From Isosphaera pallida ATCC 43644 (GTDB lineage: Bacteria > Planctomycetota > Planctomycetia > Isosphaerales > Isosphaeraceae): DNA of 64,000 nucleotides. The notes under the pieces are model-generated. The model had not been told where the DNA came from. It ran no database searches and saw nothing but the letters and a program-made list of their open reading frames with translations. The number at the start of each line of letters is the position of its first letter. Within the stretch, counting starts at the first letter, position 1. Of the stretch, positions 27,750 through 37,200 are shown piece by piece. The position numbers were made by a program, and so were the translations under genes. The stretch spans positions 186,001 to 250,000 of the forward strand of contig NC_014962.1 of NCBI RefSeq assembly GCF_000186345.1, written 5' to 3'.

Positions 27750-28103
27750 ATGTCGCGCAGTTTTCAAGAGATCAAGCCACCGCCCGAAATCAAAGGGAAT
27801 CGTGGCCTGATCCGGACGATTCTGGCCCTTCTGTTGATCTTCTCGCCCGTGCTGCTGGATTGCGCCTGGGTGGTGGCCTCGTGGTGGCAACCGTTTTTGG
27901 GGGTTGGTCCTGTCAAAGGGGATTTCAATACCCCGTTCCTAGACGCTCTGGGAGCGATCACCGGTTTTTCCTCAGAACAGGCCGCGTTCGTCTGGGGGGA
28001 CTTCAGGGATCAAGTCTTCATGACGCCGACGGTGGGCATCACCGTGTTTCTAGCGATCTCTGGCGTCATGATGTTGTTCATGTCCGCCGCCCGCAACCGC
28101 TGA
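27750..28103 (+). CDS. Small two-span membrane protein at the end of the Tad locus
   Basis: 117 residues from the ATG at 27750, preceded by GCGAGGA. A polar N-terminus rich in Pro (about 1-20) is followed by a hydrophobic span (about 21-45). A loop with conserved-looking aromatic residues comes next (WWQPFLGVGP, FVWGDFRDQVF), then a second span (about 93-112) and a basic end. I do not recognise the family. Its 44-base distance from tadC and the hairpin after it mark it as the last gene of the tad operon, so a role in pilus assembly is plausible but unproven. Confidence 0.75.
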   Translation: MSRSFQEIKPPPEIKGNRGLIRTILALLLIFSPVLLDCAWVVASWWQPFLGVGPVKGDFNTPFLDALGAITGFSSEQAAFVWGDFRDQVFMTPTVGITVFLAISGVMMLFMSAARNR

Positions 28104-28150
28104 CCGACCCCTCCGCGTCTCATCAACAATGCAGCGACTCATCAACAACG

Positions 28151-28213
28151 CAACCCGAGTGGAACCGAGACCCTTACCGATGATCGGGGCAAGGAGTGGC
28201 TCGACTCGGGTTG
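28151..28213 (+). terminator. Inverted repeat after the Tad locus
   Basis: CAACCCGAGT at 28151-28160 pairs perfectly with ACTCGGGTTG at 28204-28213 across a 43-base loop, about 50 bases after the last gene. Low-complexity TTGAG repeats follow. It may end the tad operon transcript. Confidence 0.4.
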
Positions 28214-28214
28214 G

Positions 28215-28265
28215 TTGAGATTGAGTTGAGTTGAGTTGAATGGAAATAGAATAGATAGAATAGAG
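28215..28265. repeat. Short simple-sequence repeats TTGAG and AATAG
   Basis: TTGAG occurs at 28215-28219, then as contiguous copies from 28221 to 28240 (the last imperfect). AATAG-like units follow to about 28265. It lies between the end of the Tad locus and the convergent PEP-CTERM gene. Confidence 0.7.
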
Positions 28266-28309
28266 TGGATGGGCCGCCATTGTGGAGACCAAGGGCGGAT
28301 TGACTTGAG

Positions 28310-29002
28310 TTAAGCGCTGACGCCGATTCGACGTTGACGAGCGCGCAGCCGGGTGGCGGCCACCGCGGTCATCCCCAGCCAAAATAGCACCGAGGTAGGT
28401 TCGGGAATCGGATCGGGGATCACCGGATTGGTATCCGCCGGCTGGTTGGAAGGGGGGACGAGCGGTTGGTTCCAGCGTCCCGTCACTAGGGCGTCGGTCA
28501 GGTTCAGTTGGTCGCCTTCAAGGCTGGGAGGAGTCGAGAGCGCGAAATTCAACACCCCTTCGGGCGCAAATCCCTGATCGCCGAACTCTAGGCCAATGGC
28601 TTGAACCGCCTGATTATCCTTGAGCCCCTCGCCTAGCAAAACCTTGAGTTCATCCTCGTTGAATCCGGTCGATCCTTCCAAAATGGTCAAGGGGCTCACC
28701 GTGGCCGATGGATTCTGAGGGTCGTTGGTCGGCGCGATCGCTCCGGGGGGAACAACCAGCCACGCCACGGTGCTGATAGTCGCGCCGTCGGGTTCGATCT
28801 GATTCGAGACATTGCGCAAACGGAAGTGGCCCACCTTTTCACCCAACGGCTCTAGCGAGATTGCCTTGGGATCGAGCTTCACGAGGTTGGGATCGGGTTG
28901 CTGATCCTGAGCCCCGGCTGACGCGATGCCCAGACCGTGCCCCAACATGCCAAGGGCCAACAAGAGGCCGAGCCGGCCCCATCCAAAACGACAACGAATC
29001 AC
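28310..29002 (-). CDS. PEP-CTERM sorted secreted protein
   Basis: About 230 residues from a GTG at 29002, nine bases after AGGAGG; a GTG at 29008 and a longer frame from 29104 are alternatives. A signal peptide with hydrophobic core GLLLALGMLGHGLGIASAGA leads. The mature part is a beta-rich domain of unknown family with repeated Pro/Asn segments. The C-terminus is a PEP-CTERM signal: IPEPTSVLFWLGMTAVAA followed by an Arg-rich end. Such tails are processed by exosortase, which is not encoded in this window. I infer an exported protein linked to the cell surface or exopolysaccharide. Confidence 0.85.
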   Translation of the reverse strand: MIRCRFGWGRLGLLLALGMLGHGLGIASAGAQDQQPDPNLVKLDPKAISLEPLGEKVGHFRLRNVSNQIEPDGATISTVAWLVVPPGAIAPTNDPQNPSATVSPLTILEGSTGFNEDELKVLLGEGLKDNQAVQAIGLEFGDQGFAPEGVLNFALSTPPSLEGDQLNLTDALVTGRWNQPLVPPSNQPADTNPVIPDPIPEPTSVLFWLGMTAVAATRLRARQRRIGVSA

Positions 29003-29830
29003 GGTCACGTCCCTCCTTGACGGACTAAACCCTCCGGCCATCACAACGAGGCCGAATAGGCCGAATTCCGTTCGACCCGGCTTCCGGCTTGCGGATGGAA
29101 TCACGTCTCACCGGTCAGGCTTCGTCTCCGTCCCGAAATCGTCAGCCGTGGCCAACCATGCCGAAACGAAGAACGACCCGATTCGCCCCCCGTGGCTCTT
29201 ACTCGATCCCAGTGGGGAATCGCGTCACTCGGAGCGCGACGCCTTGCGGCGATCGCAACGCCAACCAAACCAACCTTGATTCCGACTCCGTTGCCGGGAA
29301 ACCACCTTCTCGCGGTTGGCTCGATCGAATCGGTCTATCCTGTCCACGAGCCACGTGAACCAGGGACCAGACCATCGTTCGGATTAGCACCACGGTCCCA
29401 GACCGGTACCAAACGACGCGACCAACGACAGGAGGAGATCAAAGCCGGAAGAATCGACATGGGCCGCGTCGGCTGAAACCGCGGTCACGGGTTCTTGACC
29501 GAACGTCTCCGACGACGGTGGCCCCCCGTAGGAGGAGGAAAGCCACGGTTCGACGTGCGTTGTGTCTCACGACCCTTTCAACCCGTCAAGGCCAACTCTC
29601 CGCCAAAAACTGCGTAATCGCGTCAGCAGCGCTGATGCTGCCAAGAGTTCGAATCGACCTTGTCGCCGTCCATCCTTGACTGAGGTAAATCCTCGAACGT
29701 TGGATTGGCGGGAAATTCGCACATCAAACCGAATCGAATTCCAAGCGACCACGTCCAATTCGAGAGAGGTGGCGCGGAAACGACCCCGCCGGAAATGGTG
29801 GTTTCAACCCCAACGCCGCGAGGATCACCG
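29003..29830. other. Intergenic region between divergent PEP-CTERM and ECF sigma genes
   Basis: About 830 bases. Short frames occur on both strands, but none has family features, consistent codon use or a plausible start, so I call no gene. ECF factors often activate their own promoter, and such a site would be expected in the right half; I could not identify it. Confidence 0.4.
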
Positions 29831-30499
29831 ATGACGGCGACGTTCGCGCAGGCGAAGACCGCGACCGACGAAACGTTGGTCGAACTGGCTCGCCGCAATT
29901 GCGCTCCGGCCCGCGAGGAGCTGTTTCGTCGCCACTGGGTCGTCTCCCGTCGGATTGCCATTCGGCTGCTCGGTCAGGAATCCGACGCCGAAGATGTGGT
30001 TCAAGCCGCCATGATCAAAGCGCTCGCCCACCTGGACGACTTCGACGGCCGTAGTCAGTTTCGCACCTGGCTGTTGCGGATCGTTACCAACACGGCCCTG
30101 GACGCAGGACGCCGACGCGGCCGAGGATTGGCCCGCCGGATTCATCGCGGCGAACTCGACCGCGGGGAACCCATCCAAGACCTCGACCCCTCCCGGACCT
30201 TGCAACTCGAAGACCTTCGCCGCGCCCTGGACGACGCGCTCAACCAACTCAGTCCCACATTACGAACCACCTTCGTCCTCTTCGCCGATGCCGAACTCAG
30301 CTACAAGGAGATCGCCGAAACCCTCGGCATCCCGATTGGCACCGTTATGAGTCGCATCCATCAAGCCCGCCGCAAACTTCAGGAGCATCTTCGAGACACG
30401 CTCCAGGCGGATTGGGATCTCACCACTCCTGCCTCCCGGCCTGAGCGATCCCCGGCCGAGCCCCAACCCAACACCTCTGCCTCGATCCCGCTTGATTGA
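29831..30499 (+). CDS. ECF-type RNA polymerase sigma-70 factor
   Basis: 222 residues from the ATG at 29831, with GAGG just upstream; in-frame starts at 29705 and 29795 would add unconserved sequence. Region 2 is RRHWVVSRRIAIRLLG to SDAEDVVQAAMIKALAHLDDF and FRTWLLRIVTNTALDAGRRR (about 28-100), which binds core polymerase and the -10 element. Region 4 is LRTTFVLFADAELSYKEIAE to GTVMSRIHQARRKLQEHL (about 145-190), a helix-turn-helix for the -35 element. Regions 1 and 3 are absent, as in ECF factors. A Pro-rich tail follows. The next gene encodes a one-span membrane protein that is probably its anti-sigma factor. Confidence 0.93.
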   Translation: MTATFAQAKTATDETLVELARRNCAPAREELFRRHWVVSRRIAIRLLGQESDAEDVVQAAMIKALAHLDDFDGRSQFRTWLLRIVTNTALDAGRRRGRGLARRIHRGELDRGEPIQDLDPSRTLQLEDLRRALDDALNQLSPTLRTTFVLFADAELSYKEIAETLGIPIGTVMSRIHQARRKLQEHLRDTLQADWDLTTPASRPERSPAEPQPNTSASIPLD

Positions 30500-30611
30500 A
30501 GAAGGATCGGGGCCGGCATTGCCCGATGAGCTGACGGCCTCGATGGATGTTCAAGCCCACTCAAGAAGCCAGCTTGTTCGCTCCGAACCCAATCCCAAGG
30601 ATTTCCCGCCC

Positions 30612-31310
30612 ATGCACGAACCTTTTCCTCCTCCACGTCGTGGTCAGCCCGAATGGCCCAACGGCACCCTCGCCGCGCTCCATAAACCCAAAACGCTCCC
30701 AAATCCTTCCTCAGATTCAGACTGGGCCCGGGAACTCGGCAACGATCCGGACGCCAACCGACTCGCCGACCTTTGGCGTGTGACTCGCCCCAATGACCCC
30801 GACGACGACGCCTGGGCTCACACCTGGAGCGTCATTGAAGCCAGAGCCGCCGCACATGCCAAGGCAAGACGGCTCAAGCCGTTGTGGTTGTTGCCTACAG
30901 CCTTACGCCCGCACGGCCGCCAAAGCTGGGCGGTCGCGTCGGTGTTGCTCGCCGCCTCGCTCCTGACCGCCTTGGGGCTGGGGTGGCTTCGTCCCATAGG
31001 GTCGGGGCCCGGGTCCAACTCGACCCAATCCCAACCCCACGCGCCCGCCATGCTGACCATTTCCCTCGAAGTCGGTCAGTTGGGCCTGCTCGACCTGAGC
31101 GGCGCGACTCCAACGGTTCACACTCTGGACACCGACCGCCTCCTCTTGGCCGCCTGGGGCCAACTCGACCCCGACGCCGATCCCGTCGATCTGATCAACG
31201 AATTCAAAAATAACCCCGCCGAACGCGACCTGGCAATGGGGTTGGTCGTCGCCGAGTTCCAAATCTTCAACCACATGGAATCGATCGCCGATTCGGAGGG
31301 ATCATGGTGA
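30612..31310 (+). CDS. Putative membrane anti-sigma factor partner
   Basis: 232 residues from the ATG at 30612, preceded by AAGGA; a TTG at 30492 that overlaps the sigma stop and an ATG at 30543 are alternatives. The cytoplasmic N-terminal half (about 1-105) is polar with a helical stretch DPDDDAWAHTWSVIEARAAAHAKARR. One membrane span (about 112-132) and a periplasmic domain of about 90 residues follow. No zinc-binding His/Cys motif is visible, so it is not a classic ZAS protein. The call rests on position after an ECF gene and on topology. It overlaps or abuts the next gene, suggesting co-transcription. Confidence 0.6.
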   Translation: MHEPFPPPRRGQPEWPNGTLAALHKPKTLPNPSSDSDWARELGNDPDANRLADLWRVTRPNDPDDDAWAHTWSVIEARAAAHAKARRLKPLWLLPTALRPHGRQSWAVASVLLAASLLTALGLGWLRPIGSGPGSNSTQSQPHAPAMLTISLEVGQLGLLDLSGATPTVHTLDTDRLLLAAWGQLDPDADPVDLINEFKNNPAERDLAMGLVVAEFQIFNHMESIADSEGSW

Positions 31311-31399
31311 CCCCCTCGCCTCCCGGCGACGCCATCCTGGAATCACCGAATCATCCCGACACGTTTCTCCGCACTCCTCGTTGCATGAGGAGAATCGTC

Positions 31400-32200
31400 A
31401 TGTCGATTTCACGCGGGTTGGCACTTGCGACGATGATGATCGTCACGTTCGCTTGGAACGCTCCATCTCCCGTCTGGGCGTGGACCCTCGACGACCCACC
31501 CGCCAAGGAGCAAGTCGAGTCGCCTCGCAATCCCGATCATCCCGCCCCGGCTTCCCCTCAGGAAGATGAACACAAGGTGGACACACCGGACGCTCAAGCG
31601 GATGAAACGACCGACACTTCCTCCAAGACCGCGCGCCAAGCCGGAACGCGGCCCAATCCTCCGAAACGTCGCGCAGCCGGAGGAATCGAAACGCAGCTTG
31701 GGGCGGCTCTGAATGACTTGGGGCTGGGACGGGTGGCTCAAGGAGCCGTGGTCAACAGTCGCCAAGTCACGTTGTTCGCCATCGTAGCTGATCCCCATGA
31801 CCGCTCGATCGACCCCAAGCTACGCGAAATCGAGCCACTCTTGAGTCGATCGCTGCCCCATCATGGCTTTCGCTTGATCGATGCCCGCACCTTGCGTTTG
31901 AAGCCCGGCGAGGCGATTCACTGCGGCCTAACCGCTGAAGCGCGAACTATGCTCTCCCAACCAATGCTGCCCGAAGGATGGCCGCCGATGCCCGCGACAG
32001 CCACGCCGGTCGTGGCCCGCGCGGAACTCGTGTCGGCCTGGACCAATCGCGGCAAGGTCGAGTTTCGGCTTGCCCTGCTTGGTGCCGACGGCGCGCCGCA
32101 GGTCGCCTCCCTAGTTTCCACCCCGCCCAACCAACTCTTCTTCGTCAACAACCCGTTGCCTAACGGAGGACGGTTGCTGATAGGGCTGGGCGCGCGTTGA
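31400..32200 (+). CDS. Secreted protein of unknown function in the ECF operon
   Basis: About 267 residues from the ATG at 31400, six bases after GAGGAGA; the frame is open from 31304, where it overlaps the anti-sigma gene, but the signal peptide fits the later start. The signal peptide is MSISRGLALATMMIVTFAW with probable cleavage near VWA-W. A disordered acidic linker (about 35-85) leads to a globular domain of alternating strands (VTLFAIVADPHD, HHGFRLIDARTLRLKPGEAI, VEFRLALLGADGAP, NQLFFVNNPLPNGGRLLIGL). I do not recognise the family. As third gene after sigma and anti-sigma it may be the stress sensor or the exported output. Confidence 0.7.
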   Translation: MSISRGLALATMMIVTFAWNAPSPVWAWTLDDPPAKEQVESPRNPDHPAPASPQEDEHKVDTPDAQADETTDTSSKTARQAGTRPNPPKRRAAGGIETQLGAALNDLGLGRVAQGAVVNSRQVTLFAIVADPHDRSIDPKLREIEPLLSRSLPHHGFRLIDARTLRLKPGEAIHCGLTAEARTMLSQPMLPEGWPPMPATATPVVARAELVSAWTNRGKVEFRLALLGADGAPQVASLVSTPPNQLFFVNNPLPNGGRLLIGLGAR

Positions 32201-32314
32201 GACAGCCTCGATCAAATCAAGGGCTAAGGTGCAGTCGAGGTGGTGGGTGATCAAACTTTGTCGATAGGTTGATCAAATAGACGAGAATTCAAAGATAAGA
32301 TAGTTTCCGTCGTC

Positions 32315-33643
32315 TCACGACGCACCCAGAACTACCAGAAGATTGACCAATTCGCCGTCGCGGAGAACCGTGACCGTGACCCGCTCACCCGGCTCATGTT
32401 CCTCAACAGCGGTGAGCAAATCATCCACCGTGGTAACTTTCTTGCCGTCGATCGCCACGATGATGTCGGCAAAGGCGGTGTCCAGACGGCGGCGGATGGT
32501 GTAGGGAGAAATCCTTTCGGTGACGATCCGCACCGGACGAATCCCCGCGAGGTCGGCGGGACCACCCTCGACGATTCGATAGACCCGCAACCCGACCTCG
32601 GTGACCGCCACCTGGACGATGCCCAGATCAGCTCGGATCACCTTGCCTTGGGTGATGAGCGGGGACAAAATCCGCTTGATCGAATTGATCGGCACTGCGA
32701 AGCCGATTCCCGAGGATTGGCCCACGCGGCTGTAAATCGCCGTACTCATGCCAATCACTTGACCTCGTGAATTCAGAACCGGTCCGCCCGAGTTGCCAGG
32801 GTTGATCGCCGCGTCGGTTTGGATCAACCCCTTGAGCGGCCGAGCATCGCTCCGACCCTTGAGGCTGCGGTCCAAACTCGAGATGATCCCAGTGGTCAAG
32901 GTCCGATCCAGGCCAAACGGGTTGCCCAGCACCAACACCTTCATACCCACTTGAAGAGTTGAGGAATCCCCCAGCGCAACGGGCACCAGCTTGTCCGGCG
33001 TGGTCTTAACCCGCAATACTGCCACATCGGTCGGCGGATCCTGGCCGATCACCTCGGCCGGCAACGTGGTGCCGTCGTAGAGGGTCACCTGAATCGCTTC
33101 GGCTCGTTCAATAACATGATGATTCGTCAAAATGTAACCGGCTCGGTCAATCACGAAGCCCGATCCCGAGCCTTCGGTCACGTCGTCGCCGAACAGGCCG
33201 GGGACCACCGCGGCGGTCGTAATGTTTACCACCGACTTGTTGACGGCGGCGTAAATCTCGACATTGTTGCGCTCGTCGGCCGCCACGATCGCTGCGGGTT
33301 CTGGACTCAACGCCGGAGGCGCAATCGGCGGCAAGGTGTAGGCGGTGTTATCGCGTTGCCCCAAAGCTGGGCCGGGTGGCTGAACCGACCTGGTGCCGGG
33401 TTGCGATCCCGTTGCAGCCGCCGTCGCCTCGGAGGTAGGTTGGGAGACGGGAGTCAGCGTTGTCAACGCGCCAATGCCCAGAGCCATCAGGAAGATCGCC
33501 GACACGATCAACGCTGCTCGCGGCGCGAACCACACGACATCCGCTTCACGACGACCCAACCGTTCCGGCTCAAGGCGACCGCCTTCAGGAAAGGCACCGG
33601 TTCGTCGGGCGTCGCGAGAGGAAACGCTCCACTCGTCACGCAT
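32315..33643 (-). CDS. HtrA/DegP-like trypsin-type serine protease with PDZ domain
   Basis: 442 residues from the ATG at 33643; a frame open to 33745 adds unconserved sequence. One membrane span (about 40-60) is followed by a Pro-rich linker, so the protease domain is periplasmic. The catalytic triad is visible: His in LTNHHVIERA (about 168), Asp in DPPTDVAVLRV (about 200) and Ser in AINPGNSGGPVLNSRG (about 277). LGNPFGLDRTLTTGIIS supports the trypsin_2 fold. A PDZ domain (about 345-440) has GLRVYRIVEGGPADLAGIRP and DIIVAIDGKKV. It degrades or refolds damaged envelope proteins. It is convergent with the ECF operon. Confidence 0.93.
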   Translation of the reverse strand: MRDEWSVSSRDARRTGAFPEGGRLEPERLGRREADVVWFAPRAALIVSAIFLMALGIGALTTLTPVSQPTSEATAAATGSQPGTRSVQPPGPALGQRDNTAYTLPPIAPPALSPEPAAIVAADERNNVEIYAAVNKSVVNITTAAVVPGLFGDDVTEGSGSGFVIDRAGYILTNHHVIERAEAIQVTLYDGTTLPAEVIGQDPPTDVAVLRVKTTPDKLVPVALGDSSTLQVGMKVLVLGNPFGLDRTLTTGIISSLDRSLKGRSDARPLKGLIQTDAAINPGNSGGPVLNSRGQVIGMSTAIYSRVGQSSGIGFAVPINSIKRILSPLITQGKVIRADLGIVQVAVTEVGLRVYRIVEGGPADLAGIRPVRIVTERISPYTIRRRLDTAFADIIVAIDGKKVTTVDDLLTAVEEHEPGERVTVTVLRDGELVNLLVVLGAS

Positions 33644-33772
33644 GGATGGAACTCCGTATACGGTGAGGATCGGATGCGTGGATCGGTCGGGAACCGCCGG
33701 CCTTGGAGAAACCCAAAACACGGGCATTTTAGAACCGCGGCCCATCAGCGATCAAGCCCGTCTCCTAGATAC

Positions 33773-33823
33773 GGGTGATCGGCAACGACCGCCAACCCCC
33801 AGGGTAGGGTCAAGCGGGACGCG
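33773..33823. repeat. Degenerate copy of the cytochrome gene's 3' end
   Basis: About 45 of 50 positions match 34314-34357, which codes for the last residues of the neighbouring cytochrome (ASRSTLGVAVVADRP); here the minus strand reads about ASRLTLPWGLAVVADHP. It lies in the gene-free interval 33644-34285 and looks like a decayed duplication. Confidence 0.5.
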
Positions 33824-34197
33824 GTTTTCCTAGATTGTTCAGGATGGGCAGCGAGACGATGACGCTCCTGGCGACGACCTTCCCCATGAAGGATCGCCGG
33901 GTTTCCCTCACGTGTTCAGGCATTGGATTGTTTGAACGACCCGACCGAGATGAGGTAAAGTTTCTTCCGTCTCGCTCGCGTCGTGACCAAAGAAACCATG
34001 ATGGTTGATGGGGGCGCTACCCTGGAGATTGAGAGTGGCCATTGTGGAGGGAGTGGCACGCTCACCCTCAACATAGTGATTTGTCCAGAAATCCTCAGAT
34101 TTTATAAAAATAATGGTATTTCAACGTACACGCAAGTCAGATCATAAGCAAAGGCAAGTCAATATTCATGCGGCGATTCAAAAGTCCGACCTGTCGG

Positions 34198-34232
34198 CGA
34201 TCACGCCCATGTTACAGGGGCGGGCGTGATCG
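34198..34232 (-). terminator. Hairpin downstream of the cytochrome gene
   Basis: CGATCACGCCC at 34198-34208 pairs perfectly with GGGCGTGATCG at 34222-34232 around a 13-base loop, 54 bases after the stop on the minus strand. Only a short T-run (CTTTTG) follows further on, so it is a fair terminator candidate. The DNA from 34080 to 34170 is markedly AT-rich and gene-free. Confidence 0.5.
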
Positions 34233-34285
34233 TGCGACCGGTCGCAGTGGTCTAATTGGAACTGCGGGCGGATACCCGTTTGGTT

Positions 34286-37200
34286 TTAGGGACGGCGGAG
34301 TGTGGTTCGCACCGGGCGATCGGCGACGACCGCCACCCCCAGGGTCGAGCGGGACGCGTCGTCGTTAGCCTGGGGCGAACGCTTGAGGATGAGGGTCAGG
34401 TCGGCCACTCGTCCGGCGGGCAGTTCCAAGGTGGTTTCGGAGTGAGGGTCAAGCGTCAGGGGCTGGCCATCGAGCGCGACGGCGACCCTCCAACCCGGCC
34501 CATGATCCAACACGAGGCGGGCTGTTTGGACCCCCGGACTGGTCAGGCCCACCCGCAACGTCACGCTTCGCGCAGCGTCGGGTTGATTGCTATTGGGGTT
34601 GGTGGCCCAGAGGCTCGACAGGTCAAAAAGACCTTCGACATTGGCGGTCAGACGGTTGACCGACGATGCATCGTTAGGTTCGACCACCTCCAGTTCGCCG
34701 ACCACGGCGACGGTTGCGGTCAGGCTAGAAAGGTATTCAAGCAAATCGACAATCGCCTGGTCGTCCCATTGGTCGAGCAGACCCTCGGGCATGAGTGAAA
34801 CGTCGCTTTGGGAGCGTTCCTCGATCTCGGCGACGGGGATGGTGATGCGTCGGCCGTCGGCGGTTTTGAGAATGAGCCGTTCGGCGCTGTCTTCGACCGG
34901 CAGGCCAGAGAGGATCTGACCATCGTTGAGGGCGACGACCACGGTGCGGTAGTTGTAGCCAATCGCCTCGTTGGGGGCGAGGATGTGCCGAAGCAGGTCG
35001 GCCTTGGCATATTTGACGCCGATGGTCGAGAGGTCGGGACCGATCCACTCGCCCTTGCCTTGGACCCGGTGGCAGCCAGCGCACGCCTGCGAACCAGCGA
35101 GGAACTGGGCGCGGCCGCGTTGGGCGTCGCCGTTACGGGCGGCCAGCTCGATCAGGTCGGAGAAGTCGCGTCCCTTCGAGGCGGATGCGGGCAGGTCGGC
35201 GGCAGCCCGTTGACGCATTCGAGGATCGGGATGCGACGCCAGGATCAGCCGCGCTTCGCCGATCAACTCGCTGGGCAAAGCTTGGGTTCGTCCCAGGTCC
35301 AGAATCGTGTCGATCCCTTGCTGGAATCCGGCGAGGCTCTTGAGCGCTTCGCGGCGTAGACCCAAAGGCAGATTCTCATCGGTCAAGAGGTCGCGGAGAC
35401 GATCGCGGGCCTTTTCGGGCGAATCGGCCAGCCGGATCAACGCCCGCGCCGAGGCGTCGGCCAGGGGATTGGAGGCCGATTGTCCCCGGGCTCGCTCCAG
35501 AGCCTCTTCGACTAGGGGCCGAGCGGTCTCGGGACTGAGACGGGCCAGGGTCTCTAGCGCGTCGGCGCGAAGCTCGGGATCTTGACCGCCGATAAGGTCG
35601 ATTAGAGTGTTGACATAACGAGGTGATTTGGTGGCGGCGATGAGCTTGAGGGCGTCGCCCCGCAGCGAGGGGGTGGCCAGCGCGCGAGTGATCAGGTCGG
35701 ACACCGCCTGATGGTCGCGGGCGGCTCGCCAGTCACCTCCGAGTTTGGAGGCGAGGGTGGCGATGGCCGAGCGGGCGCGGTTCGGGTCGGTTGTCAGATC
35801 GTTGGTGGCCAAACGTGCCAAACGAACCCCGATCGCGGGGTCGGACGCGCGACCGAGAATCTCCTCGGCGACGCGACGAAGCGCGGGATGGTCCAGACTG
35901 GGCAGCACCTCGGCGACCCAGGCGGCCGTTTCGGCGCGGTTGAGCCGCCAGGCCAGGCCGAGGCTTCGGCTCAGAGGGGTGACGGGGCCGAACTGGTCTT
36001 CGGGGGTCAGATAAGCGTCGTTGCGATCGGCGGGGAAGTAGGGGGGCAGGGCCACGTCGCCCTGGCGGGCGGTTTGCTCCAGGTCGAGCGGGCCGAAGAC
36101 GCCGCCGGCTCCCGAGCGGGGATCGCCCAGCAGGTCGGTGATGAAGGCCGGTTCGCGGTGTTGAAGCGCTAGTCCGAGGGCTTCGAGATACCAGCGGTCC
36201 TGACCATCCCAGGAGGCGGTCAAACGTCGCAACGCCTGGCCGACTTTGCCGCCGTCGTGGTTGGTGGGCAGGTCGCGCAAAGCGAGAATCACCTCTTTAC
36301 GCACGCCGGCGTCGGGGTCGTCCACCAGGGTCAACAGGTCGTCCAGCCGTTCCAAAGCGCGAAGGGGCCGTTGGGCTTCGGGGCGGGTGAAGGTCACATC
36401 ACCCATTCGACTGACATCACGGCCCAAAATTCGGGCCGCTTGTTCACGCACGCGGGGGTCGGGGTCGTTGGCGAGGGTCACGGCGGGGTCGAGTCCGTCG
36501 ATGCGGGTCCAGACCCAGAGTGCCCGAGCGCGTTCGATCGGCGAGCCATTGAGCGCGAGTTGGGCGACAGTGGCGCAGGCAGCCGGCCCCTGGGCGACCA
36601 GCGCGCGGGCGGCCGCGTCCTGGGTGGCGGTCACCGGCGACTTGAGGGCCGCGAGCAGGCCGTCGGGCGTGCCGAAGTCGTGCGAGGGCCGGGAGGGTTG
36701 CCAGCCCTTGGGAGCGACCCGATAGATGCGTCCCGTGGTCTGATCCTGGAAGGCGTGGCCACCCACGCCGCCGTCGTACCAGTCGGCCACCAGCGCCGAG
36801 CCGTCGTGGTCAAGCGTCACATCGACCGGACGGAACCACGGGTCGTCGCCGCGCAACAGGGTCTCGCCGGAGGTGGTGCGATACGTCGCGCCCATACGAG
36901 TGAGTGGAAAGACGTTGATCTGTCGGGTGCCGGCCTCGGCCTCCAGCAGCGCGCCCAAGAACCGGTCCCCCAGCGCGTTGGTTTCGCAGACCCGCAGACC
37001 GCAGGGGGAGCCGTTGCCGGTGCCGACTAGCTTGGGCAGGTTGCCGGGCACTTCCTCGCCCCAGTGACGAGGGGAGCCCGGGGTACGATAACCGTAAGAG
37101 CCGCCGTCGAAGACATGAATGATTCGGCATCCCTGGCGGCCGTCGTCGTCGTTGTCCGACACGAACATGCCACCGAACGAATCGAGCGCGATCTCGTAAT

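Noticed and set aside
28151-28265. Direct and simple repeats as a CRISPR array or attachment site
   Set aside because: Units are only five bases long with no spacers, and no cas or integrase gene is in the window.
29192-29476. 94-residue plus-strand frame between the PEP-CTERM and ECF genes
   Set aside because: No ribosome site, no recognisable domain and a composition like translated non-coding GC-rich DNA.
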